Origin: Candidatus Krumholzibacteriia bacterium
GTDB taxonomy: Bacteria > Krumholzibacteriota > Krumholzibacteriia > LZORAL124-64-63
Length of the DNA: 16,170 nt
Reading direction: 5' to 3'
NCBI GenBank assembly: GCA_030590265.1
Contig: JAUUYW010000031.1
Coordinates: forward strand, 1 to 16,170
Shown here: piece after piece, positions 1 through 6,896 of the stretch
Position numbering within the stretch: the first letter of the stretch is position 1
Layout: each line of letters begins with the position of its first letter
Notes under the pieces: generated by a model
Database searches by the model: none
Told to the model about the DNA's origin: nothing
What the model saw: the letters and a program-made list of their open reading frames with translations, nothing else
Translations under genes and position numbers: made by a program

Positions 1-444
1 CCAGGGATGAAACTGACTGAATTCGAAGGTTTCAAGGCCGTCATAGACGATTTCATCCGGCAGTTTACCTGCACGGAGCATGATCAGCAGATAAAGGAGG
101 CAGTGGCGGCCCATGCGGTCCAGTTTTCTATCCACTGTTGATGGATGACACCCAAGGACTCGTGCTATCTGGCTGTTTGCCATGCCGTTAGCCGAGTGGG
201 TGAAGATCAATCCATCCAGATCGGGTCGTTTTTGCCAATAGGTTGTGGAGAAGGTCTGGGTTGAGAAGGTACCTCCGCATGACACACACTTGTATCGTTG
301 TACAGATCGGTTGTCAGTTGCCCGGTAGTAGGGAGTTATTTCGAAATATTTCCACTGATCAGATAACCCGGTGTGGTACTTGCATTTTCTATGGGGACAG
401 TGAGGTGGATGCCAGTCTTTGGCTGGATTTATTAAGGTAGTCAT
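1..444 (-). CDS. Transposase-like protein, N-terminal part (runs off left edge)
   Basis: The minus strand is open from an ATG at 444-442 to the window edge, giving 148 residues with no stop. An in-frame TGA lies 18 bases upstream with no other start between, so this start is well fixed. Visible features are a zinc-ribbon-like set of cysteines (C16, C21, C53, C56), then a helix-turn-helix at about residues 85-108 (segment MANSQIARVLGCHPSTV). Next comes a hydrophobic stretch, then YDGLETFEFSQ, where D135 could be the first acidic residue of a DDE/RNase H-like catalytic domain. Zinc ribbon, HTH, then DDE is the architecture of IS1-like and related transposases. The exact IS family is not assigned, and the catalytic core is outside the window. 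It is unrelated in function to the flagellar genes and is transcribed away from them. It could be intact or a remnant; this cannot be told here. Confidence 0.75.
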   Translation of the reverse strand, partial: MTTLINPAKDWHPPHCPHRKCKYHTGLSDQWKYFEITPYYRATDNRSVQRYKCVSCGGTFSTQTFSTTYWQKRPDLDGLIFTHSANGMANSQIARVLGCHPSTVDRKLDRMGRHCLLYLLIMLRAGKLPDEIVYDGLETFEFSQFHPW

Positions 445-496
445 TCCTTGTGTATTGCAGGATCAAGGCCTCTTACAAACTCTGCGGAACAATATA

Positions 497-525
497 TTGC
501 TTTTACTGGTAAATAATTTTACACT
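497..525 (+). promoter_or_regulatory. Possible sigma-70-type promoter for the kinase/regulator pair
   Basis: TTGCTT at 497-502 and TACACT at 520-525 are separated by exactly 17 bases in an AT-rich spacer, upstream of the kinase start at 580. No GG-N10-GC sigma-54 pattern was found between 445 and 580. Both hexamers depart from consensus, so this is only a candidate. It lies in the divergent spacer behind the transposase gene and could lie within or just beyond an insertion-element end. Confidence 0.35.
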
Positions 526-579
526 TCATCGACAATGGTCGGCAGGGTCATGCTTTTTATTCTTTTTCTGTAAGGTTTT

Positions 580-2880
580 ATGATGGAAAAAACCTTGTTC
601 AGTTTGCCTAGTCCTTTGCCCGAAGGTGCAGTCCTTATCGGACCAGCCTCCTGGCCAACTCCAGAATTGGGCAATTCTGCGTCATTTTTTCATTTTACCG
701 ATCCTGAAAAAGCTCTGCAATGGCTGATTCAATCTTCCCTCCAGAATCAACCTCCCATTTCACGTTTAATTTTTCTTCATCAGGATGCATTTGCTGGTGA
801 AGGTGGTGGAGATCGACTTTGCCTCTGGTTGGAAAATTTAACAGGTCTCAACCAACCATGTCTGCCCATCCTCCTGCATGCGGATCTTTCAGCCAATCAT
901 CTGGTCCGGTTCTTTCGAGTAGGTCTTTTTGATGCCATGTGGGTTCCATTGGAGCGTCCGGCCTGGGTCAACATGCTGATCAGGGCAGAGAAGAAACTTG
1001 AATACAGGCACCAAAGTCGCTTGATCCTGGAAAATACAGGTGAGACACGGGAAACCCTGCTCAATCTGCGTCGAAAAATTGAAAATGATACCGCCCGCAC
1101 CACCAGTGAGTTGTTGCACAGCCAAGAGAGCCTGCAGGCAGCCAACCAGCAACTGGCTGCGGCCATGGACGAACTCTCCCTGCTTTACCGATTCGGTCGC
1201 CAACTCAGCACCGCTCGCAATTGGGATGCGGTTCTGCGAGGATTGCTAAAAAGCCTGGGCGATTTCGTGGGTTCGGGAGGGGCTGCCTTGGTTCTGCGCT
1301 CTGCCCAGGGTGGTTCCTATTCTCCCCGGCAAACCTGGCAATGGGAAGAATCGAGCTGGGACAAAGTTCTGGTCAACCTTCAGGACCAGGTCAACGACGC
1401 CATGGCCGAAACCATGATGGCTCCCGGGGTCTTCAGTATCTCTCCCGATCAGGAAAACAAACCAGGAGCCGGCCCACGCATTATTGCCCTGCCTCTTGAA
1501 CACCAGGAAATCAGGCTTGGTTTTTTGCTTTTGCTGTTCGGTACACCAGCCGAAAGAGACAGCGCTTCCAACAAATTCCTGCCTTTCCTGCAAACCATTC
1601 AAGTGATGCTTTCAGAGGAAATTGCCAGCGCCCAGATGCTCGACCGTATTCGGTATATTGGAAAATTCAATGCCCAGGTTCTGGAAACGGTGAAAAGTGC
1701 CATCTGGGTCATTGATGAGAACGGTCATACGATTTATTGCAACAGAGCGGGCCAGGAACTTCTGACCGGCCAGGCCGCCCCGTCTGAACCCAGCGAAGAA
1801 TTCCTTTTTCAAATCGGTCGCGGCCGATTGGAAAAGCCTGCCAGCCCCGACCGCGATGAACTGCCCGAACTTTTTCTTGATGCCCTGCTGCAATTGGACG
1901 AGGTGGAGGGTCTCCTGCTGCCCACCTTGCGCAAGGCATCGGCTGGCATCTTCCGGGGTGAAGGTGCGGTGCTGCGGTCGGACGGGCGCCGCATACCCGT
2001 CCTGGCTCAAACGACCCTCATGGCAGGCCGGGGCCAGGGAGTCAATTGGCTGGTAGTCGTCTGTGAAGATTTGCGAGACAGTCGCAAACTGGAGATTCAG
2101 CGCCTGCGGGCGGACCAACTGGAGGGATTGGTGGAAATGTCCGCTACCCTGGCCCACGAAATTCGCAATCCCCTCATGGGCTTGAGTGCCCAGGCCGAAT
2201 TGCTGGCAGAGCAACTCCCGCCCCAGGACAAGCGCTCCCGATATATTGAAGTCATCACTGGCGAAGTGGACCGCATCAACGAAACAATCACCCGCATGCT
2301 CAATTTCGTCAGGCCATATGAACCCAGTCGCAGCACGGTTTGTGTTGCTCGTTTGGCCATGGACTCGGTGGAACTTGTGCGTCCCCGGGCCGATGAAAAA
2401 TCTGTTGGCCTGGTCCTTGATTTTGACGACCCAACAACTGATTCACCGGGAGCCGGCCACTGGGAGTTTGACATTGACGGGGGGCAAATCAAACAGGTTT
2501 TGCTCAATCTGATGATCAACGCCATCGATGCCGCCCCTGCCGGTTCAGTGGTTTCCTTGAGTTTGCGCCGGTGTGAGAACCTGCATCTGGTGGACACATT
2601 CAGCGGCACCCAAACCAGTTCTGGCGGCTTGATGCTGCTGGTCACTGACCAGGGAACCGGTTTTGGGGAAGGTGGCCCCGGTAAAATATTCAGGCCTTTC
2701 TACACCACCAAAAGCTCTGGCACCGGGCTGGGGTTGAGCATTTGCCAAAAAATAGTGCGGGCCCACGGAGGAGAAATCCGTGCCGAACGCCAACAAAACC
2801 AAACTGTTTTCCAAGTTTTGTTACCGCAGGTTTTGCCTGAAGGTGAAGTCATTCAGAAATCTCAGAAGGAGCAAGCATGA
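580..2880 (+). CDS. Soluble sensor histidine kinase with pseudo-receiver, GAF and PAS domains
   Basis: This cytoplasmic sensor kinase has no membrane segment or signal peptide. Residues 1-140 resemble a receiver fold but lack its key residues: the phospho-acceptor region reads LIFLHQDAF and the usual KP is VPLE. A coiled coil follows (about 155-200), then a GAF-like domain (about 200-350) and a PAS domain (about 368-505, segment SAIWVIDENGHTIYCNRAG). The DHp helix has the H-box LAHEIRNPL with H526. The ATPase domain has N647 (NLMINAIDAA), D690 (DQGTGFG), FRPFYTTK and the GTGLGLS G2 box. All catalytic boxes are intact, so it should autophosphorylate and pass phosphate to the regulator that follows. 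Two ATGs are adjacent; TAAGG at 571-575 is better spaced from the second (583). Its stop overlaps the regulator's ATG by 4 bp, so the two are translationally coupled. The signal sensed is unknown. A role in flagellar control is inferred from position only. Confidence 0.9.
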   Translation: MMEKTLFSLPSPLPEGAVLIGPASWPTPELGNSASFFHFTDPEKALQWLIQSSLQNQPPISRLIFLHQDAFAGEGGGDRLCLWLENLTGLNQPCLPILLHADLSANHLVRFFRVGLFDAMWVPLERPAWVNMLIRAEKKLEYRHQSRLILENTGETRETLLNLRRKIENDTARTTSELLHSQESLQAANQQLAAAMDELSLLYRFGRQLSTARNWDAVLRGLLKSLGDFVGSGGAALVLRSAQGGSYSPRQTWQWEESSWDKVLVNLQDQVNDAMAETMMAPGVFSISPDQENKPGAGPRIIALPLEHQEIRLGFLLLLFGTPAERDSASNKFLPFLQTIQVMLSEEIASAQMLDRIRYIGKFNAQVLETVKSAIWVIDENGHTIYCNRAGQELLTGQAAPSEPSEEFLFQIGRGRLEKPASPDRDELPELFLDALLQLDEVEGLLLPTLRKASAGIFRGEGAVLRSDGRRIPVLAQTTLMAGRGQGVNWLVVVCEDLRDSRKLEIQRLRADQLEGLVEMSATLAHEIRNPLMGLSAQAELLAEQLPPQDKRSRYIEVITGEVDRINETITRMLNFVRPYEPSRSTVCVARLAMDSVELVRPRADEKSVGLVLDFDDPTTDSPGAGHWEFDIDGGQIKQVLLNLMINAIDAAPAGSVVSLSLRRCENLHLVDTFSGTQTSSGGLMLLVTDQGTGFGEGGPGKIFRPFYTTKSSGTGLGLSICQKIVRAHGGEIRAERQQNQTVFQVLLPQVLPEGEVIQKSQKEQA

Positions 2881-4340
2881 ATTCCAGGATTTTAATCGTG
2901 GACGACGAAGCGACCATCAGGGCCTCCCTTGTGGAATCCCTGACCCGGGAAGGGTACGACATCACTTCAGCCGAAACGGGCGAAGAAGCCTTGGCCAAAA
3001 CCCATTCCGTGGTTTTTGATTTGGTGATCACCGATCTCAAACTTCCGGGCGTCTCGGGTTTGGAAATCCTGCAGGCTCTGCGCAATCAGGGCAATGATAC
3101 ACCGGTGATCATGATGACAGCTTATGGCGACGTTGACACAGCTGTCAGCGCCATGCGGTCGGGAGCTTATGATTTTATTCCCAAACCATTCAAGCTTGGC
3201 ACCATGAAGAAACAGGTGAGGGCCGCCCTCAAAGCCACCGATACCGCTGTGCCGGTCCAGGTTGAAACAAAAAAACAACCGCCCGTGGCAGCCGCCAAAC
3301 CCACTCCTGTTTTGGAAACTGATTTTGAGGGCCAGTACCTGGGTATGATCAAGGCCTGCCCTGGCATACAGCACATTGCCCGCATTCTGGAAAAAGTGGG
3401 CAACAGCCGCAGCGGCAACGATACATCCATCCTCATCCAGGGTGAATCGGGCACCGGAAAGGAAATTGTTGCTCGCGCCATCCACGAGATCAGCCGTGGC
3501 AGGCGAGATCGTTTTATGGAGATCAACTGCAGCGCCTTGCCGGAAACACTGCTCGAAAGTGAAGTTTTCGGTCATGAAAAAGGCTCCTTCACCGATGCCA
3601 AAAGCCGCAAGGAAGGATTGTTCGAGTTGGCAGGGGAGGGGACCATCTTCCTGGATGAAATCGGTGAAATGGGGATTTTGTTGCAGGCCCGTCTCTTGAG
3701 GGTGCTGGAAAGTCGGAGGTTTCGCCGTGTTGGTGGCAAAGATGATCTCGAAGTCCATGCCCGAGTTGTGGCTGCCACAAACTTGAAACTGGCTGAGGCC
3801 ATTGAATCCGGAAATTTCCGCAACGACCTCTATTATCGCCTCCAAGTGGTGGAGATTGAAATTCCACCCCTCAGGGAGCGTCCTCAGGACATGGAAATCC
3901 TGATCAATTATTTCCTGCGCGGATTCAATGAAGAAATGCATCTGGACACTGGTCCGGTGGATGCGAAATTGCTGGAAATGCTGCAAAAATACCCGTGGCC
4001 GGGAAATGTGCGGGAATTGCGAAATGTGCTCAAACGCATCATGATTCTTGAGGAGCCCCAGCAATTGCTGCCAGAACATTTCCCCACTCATATCCTGGCT
4101 GGCCACAATCCCCGCCATACCTCTCAACATCAAGCTCTGGGCCAGGCCACAGGCCTTATGCCTTTGGCTGAAGTTGAACGTTTGCAAATCCTCTACACCC
4201 TGGAAATGACCGACAACAACAAAAGCAAGGCTGCCAGGATTTTAGGAATCAGTCGGCAAACTTTAAGGGAAAAACTCCGGATTTACGATCAAAAGATTCA
4301 GGATGAAGGGGAACTGATGGCCGATTCCGGCGAAGCTTGA
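2877..4340 (+). CDS. Sigma-54-dependent response regulator, NtrC/AtoC type
   Basis: This is a transcription activator with three domains. The receiver (1-120) has the acidic pair D9/D10, phospho-acceptor D53, a conserved Thr in MMTAYG and Lys in PKPF. A Lys/Ala/Pro-rich linker (about 122-150) follows. The AAA+ domain has Walker A GESGTGKE at 189-196 and Walker B LDE with D260. The C-terminal Fis-type HTH is around 440-475 (KSKAARILGISRQTLREKL). The loop that touches sigma-54, normally GAFTGA, reads GSFTDA here (236-241); the Thr is kept. A D in the fifth position is seen in other active members of the family, to my knowledge, so activity is expected. AGAAGGAG precedes the ATG, which overlaps the kinase stop (ATGA). 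An intrinsic terminator closes this two-gene unit. It is a likely activator of the sigma-54 promoter 290 bp downstream, but this is inference. Confidence 0.92.
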   Translation: MNSRILIVDDEATIRASLVESLTREGYDITSAETGEEALAKTHSVVFDLVITDLKLPGVSGLEILQALRNQGNDTPVIMMTAYGDVDTAVSAMRSGAYDFIPKPFKLGTMKKQVRAALKATDTAVPVQVETKKQPPVAAAKPTPVLETDFEGQYLGMIKACPGIQHIARILEKVGNSRSGNDTSILIQGESGTGKEIVARAIHEISRGRRDRFMEINCSALPETLLESEVFGHEKGSFTDAKSRKEGLFELAGEGTIFLDEIGEMGILLQARLLRVLESRRFRRVGGKDDLEVHARVVAATNLKLAEAIESGNFRNDLYYRLQVVEIEIPPLRERPQDMEILINYFLRGFNEEMHLDTGPVDAKLLEMLQKYPWPGNVRELRNVLKRIMILEEPQQLLPEHFPTHILAGHNPRHTSQHQALGQATGLMPLAEVERLQILYTLEMTDNNKSKAARILGISRQTLREKLRIYDQKIQDEGELMADSGEA

Positions 4341-4365
4341 TTGAAACTGCAATCCTGAAAATAAC

Positions 4366-4402
4366 GACCGGAATTCCCACTGGGGAGTTCCGGTCATTTT
4401 TT
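4366..4402 (+). terminator. Rho-independent terminator after the first two-component pair
   Basis: A 13-bp stem is formed by 4366-4378 (GACCGGAATTCCC) and 4383-4395 (GGGAGTTCCGGTC), with one G-U pair and a 4-base loop. It is followed by ATTTTTT. It begins 25 bases after the regulator's stop codon and separates the first two-component operon from the flagellar operon. Confidence 0.92.
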
Positions 4403-4499
4403 CCTCCCCGTTTTTACTGGTGACAACAAAATGGTCAGGACCGCGAAAAACTTACCTCTTTTAGAATCGGGCACAATTTAGTTTCGTTGGTCTATTTTT

Positions 4500-4511
4500 C
4501 CCCAAATGGGG
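4500..4511. promoter_or_regulatory. Possible enhancer-binding site (dyad)
   Basis: CCCCA-AA-TGGGG is a perfect 5-2-5 inverted repeat centred about 150 bp upstream of the predicted sigma-54 start at about 4656. This is the usual distance range for NtrC-family upstream activating sequences. A dyad this short can arise by chance, and no second copy was found. Confidence 0.3.
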
Positions 4512-4628
4512 TCTCCTTCTATTTGCATGACGCTGTAACCCCAATATTTTCAAGCCACTAAAGGAATTTTCTGAGTCTCTGCAAGGGGCTGGGAATAAAT
4601 TTCCTTCTCCGGCAAATTGAGTGCCCTG

Positions 4629-4645
4629 CAGGAACGCCTTTTGCG
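4629..4645 (+). promoter_or_regulatory. Sigma-54 (-24/-12) promoter of the flagellar operon
   Basis: CAGGAACGCCTTTTGCG matches the YTGGCACGRNNNTTGCW consensus at the invariant GG (4631-4632) and GC (4643-4644), which are separated by the required 10 bases. It also matches ACG in the -24 box and the whole TTGC. The predicted start is near 4656, leaving a 38-base leader before the ATG at 4694. A weaker GG-N10-GC match lies at 4611-4624. The two flanking sigma-54 activator genes support the call. Confidence 0.65.
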
Positions 4646-4693
4646 GTTAACTGAAAAAACGCTGTCTTCTTCCGCATAGGGGAAAAAAGGGAC

Positions 4694-5785
4694 ATGACCC
4701 ACAAGAATTTCAATTTCAACCAAATATTGGCAGTTGCTTTCATGGTATGGATCTGCCTGGTGTGTAGTTTCCCGGGGGCCCAAGCCTCAGGATTGAGCAA
4801 CCAGGAAAGTGACGGATATCTCCAATGGATGCACAGCTTGGAAGTTGTCATGGAAAACCGGGATAAAACCGGGTTGGATGAAGGCAACCTCCTGTATCCT
4901 TTTGATATTCCCGGCTGGAAAGGCGATGAAAGTCGACCCTATCGTCATTTGGCCATCAGCAAAGCCATCAATGAGTTGGAAAGAGAATGGCTGTTGCGAG
5001 GGGAAAACCGCACCCAATCGGCACTGGTGGCTCTGGCCAACGCCCGAAACTATGTCAATCTGAGTGAATATGACAGCGCAACGGTTTGGTTCGAAAAAGC
5101 AGCTGCACTGGACACAGATAAAAACTTCTTTCGCGAGATTTGCAGGGAAAGATTGGCTGCGGCAGCGGCCAACCGTGATTCCCTGGACATGCTCACTGGC
5201 ATTACCAACTCCATCGGATCCAGTGTCATCACCGGGCATGAGGCCGAATTTATATTGGCCTTGCGGTGGTTGCTTATTCAACAAGACTCAGAAACCCTGG
5301 ATCTTGTCCTCCAAAAAATCCAATCAGACGATACCAACCTACCCGACAGGTTGCGCTATTGGGTGGCTTACGCTTTGGCTTGGCGAAAAGACACGACCGG
5401 ATCACTGAAACACTTGAAAATCCTCATCAACAGTGGCGGACTCAGCCGTGATCTCACGGAAAACCAACGTTCCTGGGTTCTATTCGCCATCCCCGACTTC
5501 TTGTTTTTAGACGGAGATCAGGTTTCATCACGCAGCCTGTATGAGGTTTTGGCCAATTCACGGGCACCGAGACTATCCACCTGGGGTCGTTATCAGGTGG
5601 CCAACCTGGATTTTCTGGGTGGACGCTACTTGCGTGCCAGTGAAGGTTTTAAAAGGGTTTGCGAGGCTAAACGACTTGGCTCATGGCAGGATCATGCCTG
5701 TGAGATGACTAAAGTGGCAAACGAAATCGAACGCATCAAATCAGAAGGTGAACCATATGGCGCAGGCTCTTTTTACAATCCCTGA
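4694..5785 (+). CDS. Exported helical-repeat (TPR-like) protein of unknown function
   Basis: The first gene of the sigma-54 unit encodes 363 residues. The N terminus is a Sec signal peptide: short n-region with a Lys, hydrophobic stretch about 11-27, and a probable signal peptidase I site after AQA (residues 29-31). There is no good lipobox. The mature part looks all-helical, with TPR-like pairs such as ANARNYVNLSEYDSATVWFE near residues 115-134. A further repeat near the C terminus (GRYQVANLDFLGGRYLRASE) resembles the tail of YbgF/TPR proteins. A periplasmic or envelope location is expected. I do not recognise a named family. Its place at the head of a flagellar operon suggests a role in motility or flagellar assembly in the envelope, but this is inference. 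The ribosome binding site is a purine-rich run ending in AAGGGA, close to the ATG. The next gene begins 29 bp before this one's stop. Confidence 0.8.
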   Translation: MTHKNFNFNQILAVAFMVWICLVCSFPGAQASGLSNQESDGYLQWMHSLEVVMENRDKTGLDEGNLLYPFDIPGWKGDESRPYRHLAISKAINELEREWLLRGENRTQSALVALANARNYVNLSEYDSATVWFEKAAALDTDKNFFREICRERLAAAAANRDSLDMLTGITNSIGSSVITGHEAEFILALRWLLIQQDSETLDLVLQKIQSDDTNLPDRLRYWVAYALAWRKDTTGSLKHLKILINSGGLSRDLTENQRSWVLFAIPDFLFLDGDQVSSRSLYEVLANSRAPRLSTWGRYQVANLDFLGGRYLRASEGFKRVCEAKRLGSWQDHACEMTKVANEIERIKSEGEPYGAGSFYNP

Positions 5786-6155
5786 TTCCAGTCAAAAGGA
5801 ACAGGACCTCTTCCGTCGCCTGCACGGTCTGTATGAAGAGCAGCGGCAGATTTATGGGCAAGTGCTGGAGTTGTCTCGGCAACAGGGGAATTTGGTGCAC
5901 AACCGAAGCAACCTTTCGGAAATCCGCCAGCTTTTGCAAAAGAAAAACGTCTGCCTGGAAATCATCAAAAGGCTGGAGCTAACGGAACGCTCAGCCAAGA
6001 TAGAGTGGGAACAGGGGAAACGACATTGGTCAGCTTTTAATCAGGCCAGCCTGAACCAGACACTGGTCAAAGTCAGCACCCTTATCGAAGATATTTTGCT
6101 CTGCGAAGAAAAAAATGATCTGGAGTTTATACAGCAAATGAAGGCCCAACAATGA
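5757..6155 (+). CDS. FlgN/FliT-like small helical protein, probable flagellar export chaperone
   Basis: This is a 132-residue, almost wholly helical, charged protein. Its N-terminal helix (LYEEQRQIYGQVLELSRQQG) followed by a second helical segment resembles the FlgN chaperone family, which binds hook-associated proteins (FlgK/FlgL) and delivers them to the export gate. No catalytic motif, signal peptide or membrane segment is seen. An in-frame GTG at 5748 is possible, but AGAAGG at 5743-5748 is spaced 8 bases from the ATG at 5757, so that start is preferred. It overlaps the preceding gene by 29 bp and the next by 4 bp (ATGA). Family assignment rests on size, helical pattern and position, so an unrelated coiled-coil regulator remains possible. 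Confidence 0.6.
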   Translation: MAQALFTIPDSSQKEQDLFRRLHGLYEEQRQIYGQVLELSRQQGNLVHNRSNLSEIRQLLQKKNVCLEIIKRLELTERSAKIEWEQGKRHWSAFNQASLNQTLVKVSTLIEDILLCEEKNDLEFIQQMKAQQ

Positions 6156-6877
6156 CCGCCACACGGATGAAAAGAATACAGGGGACGCAGCATCGTATCC
6201 AGTCTCAGGAGAATGCTGCCACCAGGAAACTTCTGCGGGGTTATTTGCACAAAACGAGCAACAGCCTGTGCGGAATAAGAGGTTATGCCGCCCTCATTGC
6301 AGAACGTGAAATGGCCGGATCTCTGGCTGGCAAATGGGCAGGCAAAATCCTTTGTGAAATTGATCGAATGGAAGAAATTTTCCGATCTGTGGGTGACATG
6401 GCCAGAGTTTGCCAACCATTCCGATCCGGATGCGACCTGCCAGGAGTGCTGCAGAGGGTTAAAAATGAGCTGGCTGCGATAAACCCAAACATGACCATAA
6501 GAATCTCCCCAACACCAGAAGGCCAACTGCTTTTACCAGAAGCAGATCTGGCCCTTGTATTGAAGGAAATCCTTAAGAACAGCCATGAAGCAAAACAGGA
6601 CGTGGATATTCAAATCAAAGGTCAGATCGGCATCACCGGGCGCGTGGTTTTGTGCATTACGGACAACGGTCCGGGCATGTCTCCCGAACTGCTGAAGTTA
6701 GCCACCGACCCTTTTGTCACCACTCGCGACGGGCACCACGGTGTGGGCCTGACCAGGGTGGAAACCATTCTCGATATGCATGGATTGGCCTGGTCATTGA
6801 CCGGCCGGTCCGGACTGGGCACCACCGTCACCATGGAAGTGGCGGAGGCCCTCAACTGGAATCCTGAAATTGTCTGA
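6152..6877 (+). CDS. Minimal histidine-kinase-like protein, FlrB/FleS position, atypical H-box
   Basis: The protein has 241 residues and no sensor domain or membrane segment, only a dimerisation helix and a GHKL ATPase domain. The H-box reads YLHKTSNSLCGIRGYAALI, aligning with the usual HE-x-x-NP pattern. H33 and the Asn at +4 are kept, but the acidic residue after His is Lys and the Pro is Ser. The ATPase boxes are good: N143 (KNSHEA), D171 (TDNGPGM), a DPFVTT F-box-like segment and GVGL, ending with GLGTTVTM. It directly precedes a sigma-54 response regulator within a flagellar operon, the place of FlrB/FleS, which phosphorylates FlrC/FleR. The loss of the acidic residue could mean altered kinase or phosphatase balance, or phosphotransfer from elsewhere. 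AAGG at 6141-6144 supports the ATG. It overlaps the chaperone-like gene by 4 bp. Confidence 0.82.
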   Translation: MTATRMKRIQGTQHRIQSQENAATRKLLRGYLHKTSNSLCGIRGYAALIAEREMAGSLAGKWAGKILCEIDRMEEIFRSVGDMARVCQPFRSGCDLPGVLQRVKNELAAINPNMTIRISPTPEGQLLLPEADLALVLKEILKNSHEAKQDVDIQIKGQIGITGRVVLCITDNGPGMSPELLKLATDPFVTTRDGHHGVGLTRVETILDMHGLAWSLTGRSGLGTTVTMEVAEALNWNPEIV

Positions 6878-6896
6878 CACGGAAGAAAGGCAAACA

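Larger units (their letters stand above)
4403..4693 (+). other. Regulatory spacer ahead of the flagellar operon
   Basis: The stretch between the regulator gene and the exported-protein gene totals 353 bp. After the terminator it holds a 12-bp dyad (4500-4511), a sigma-54 promoter match (4629-4645) and a leader of about 38 bases. I see no convincing gene on either strand. Minus-strand reading frames here lack a ribosome binding site and run into the coding region of the next gene. Two copies of GGTCT followed by pyrimidine-rich sequence start at 4489 and 4510, 21 bp apart. Confidence 0.6.

Noticed and set aside
243..440. Small plus-strand frame of 65 codons at the left end
   Set aside because: It is antisense to the transposase-like gene, whose cysteine and HTH motifs are clear.
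541..560. TCGGCAGGGTCATGC as a sigma-54 promoter before the sensor kinase
   Set aside because: The GG and GC are 9 rather than 10 bases apart, which is not tolerated by sigma-54.
2967..4187. A 406-codon open frame on the minus strand opposite the upstream regulator
   Set aside because: It lies wholly within a gene with unmistakable receiver, AAA+ and HTH motifs. Its translation has no recognisable domain; it is an antisense by-product of codon bias.
4611..4624. A second GG-N10-GC match (GGCAAATTGAGTGC)
   Set aside because: It lacks the TTGC -12 box and is much weaker than the match at 4629-4645.
4550..4887. Minus-strand frames spanning the spacer and start of the exported-protein gene
   Set aside because: No ribosome binding site or motif, and they overlap a gene with a clear signal peptide.
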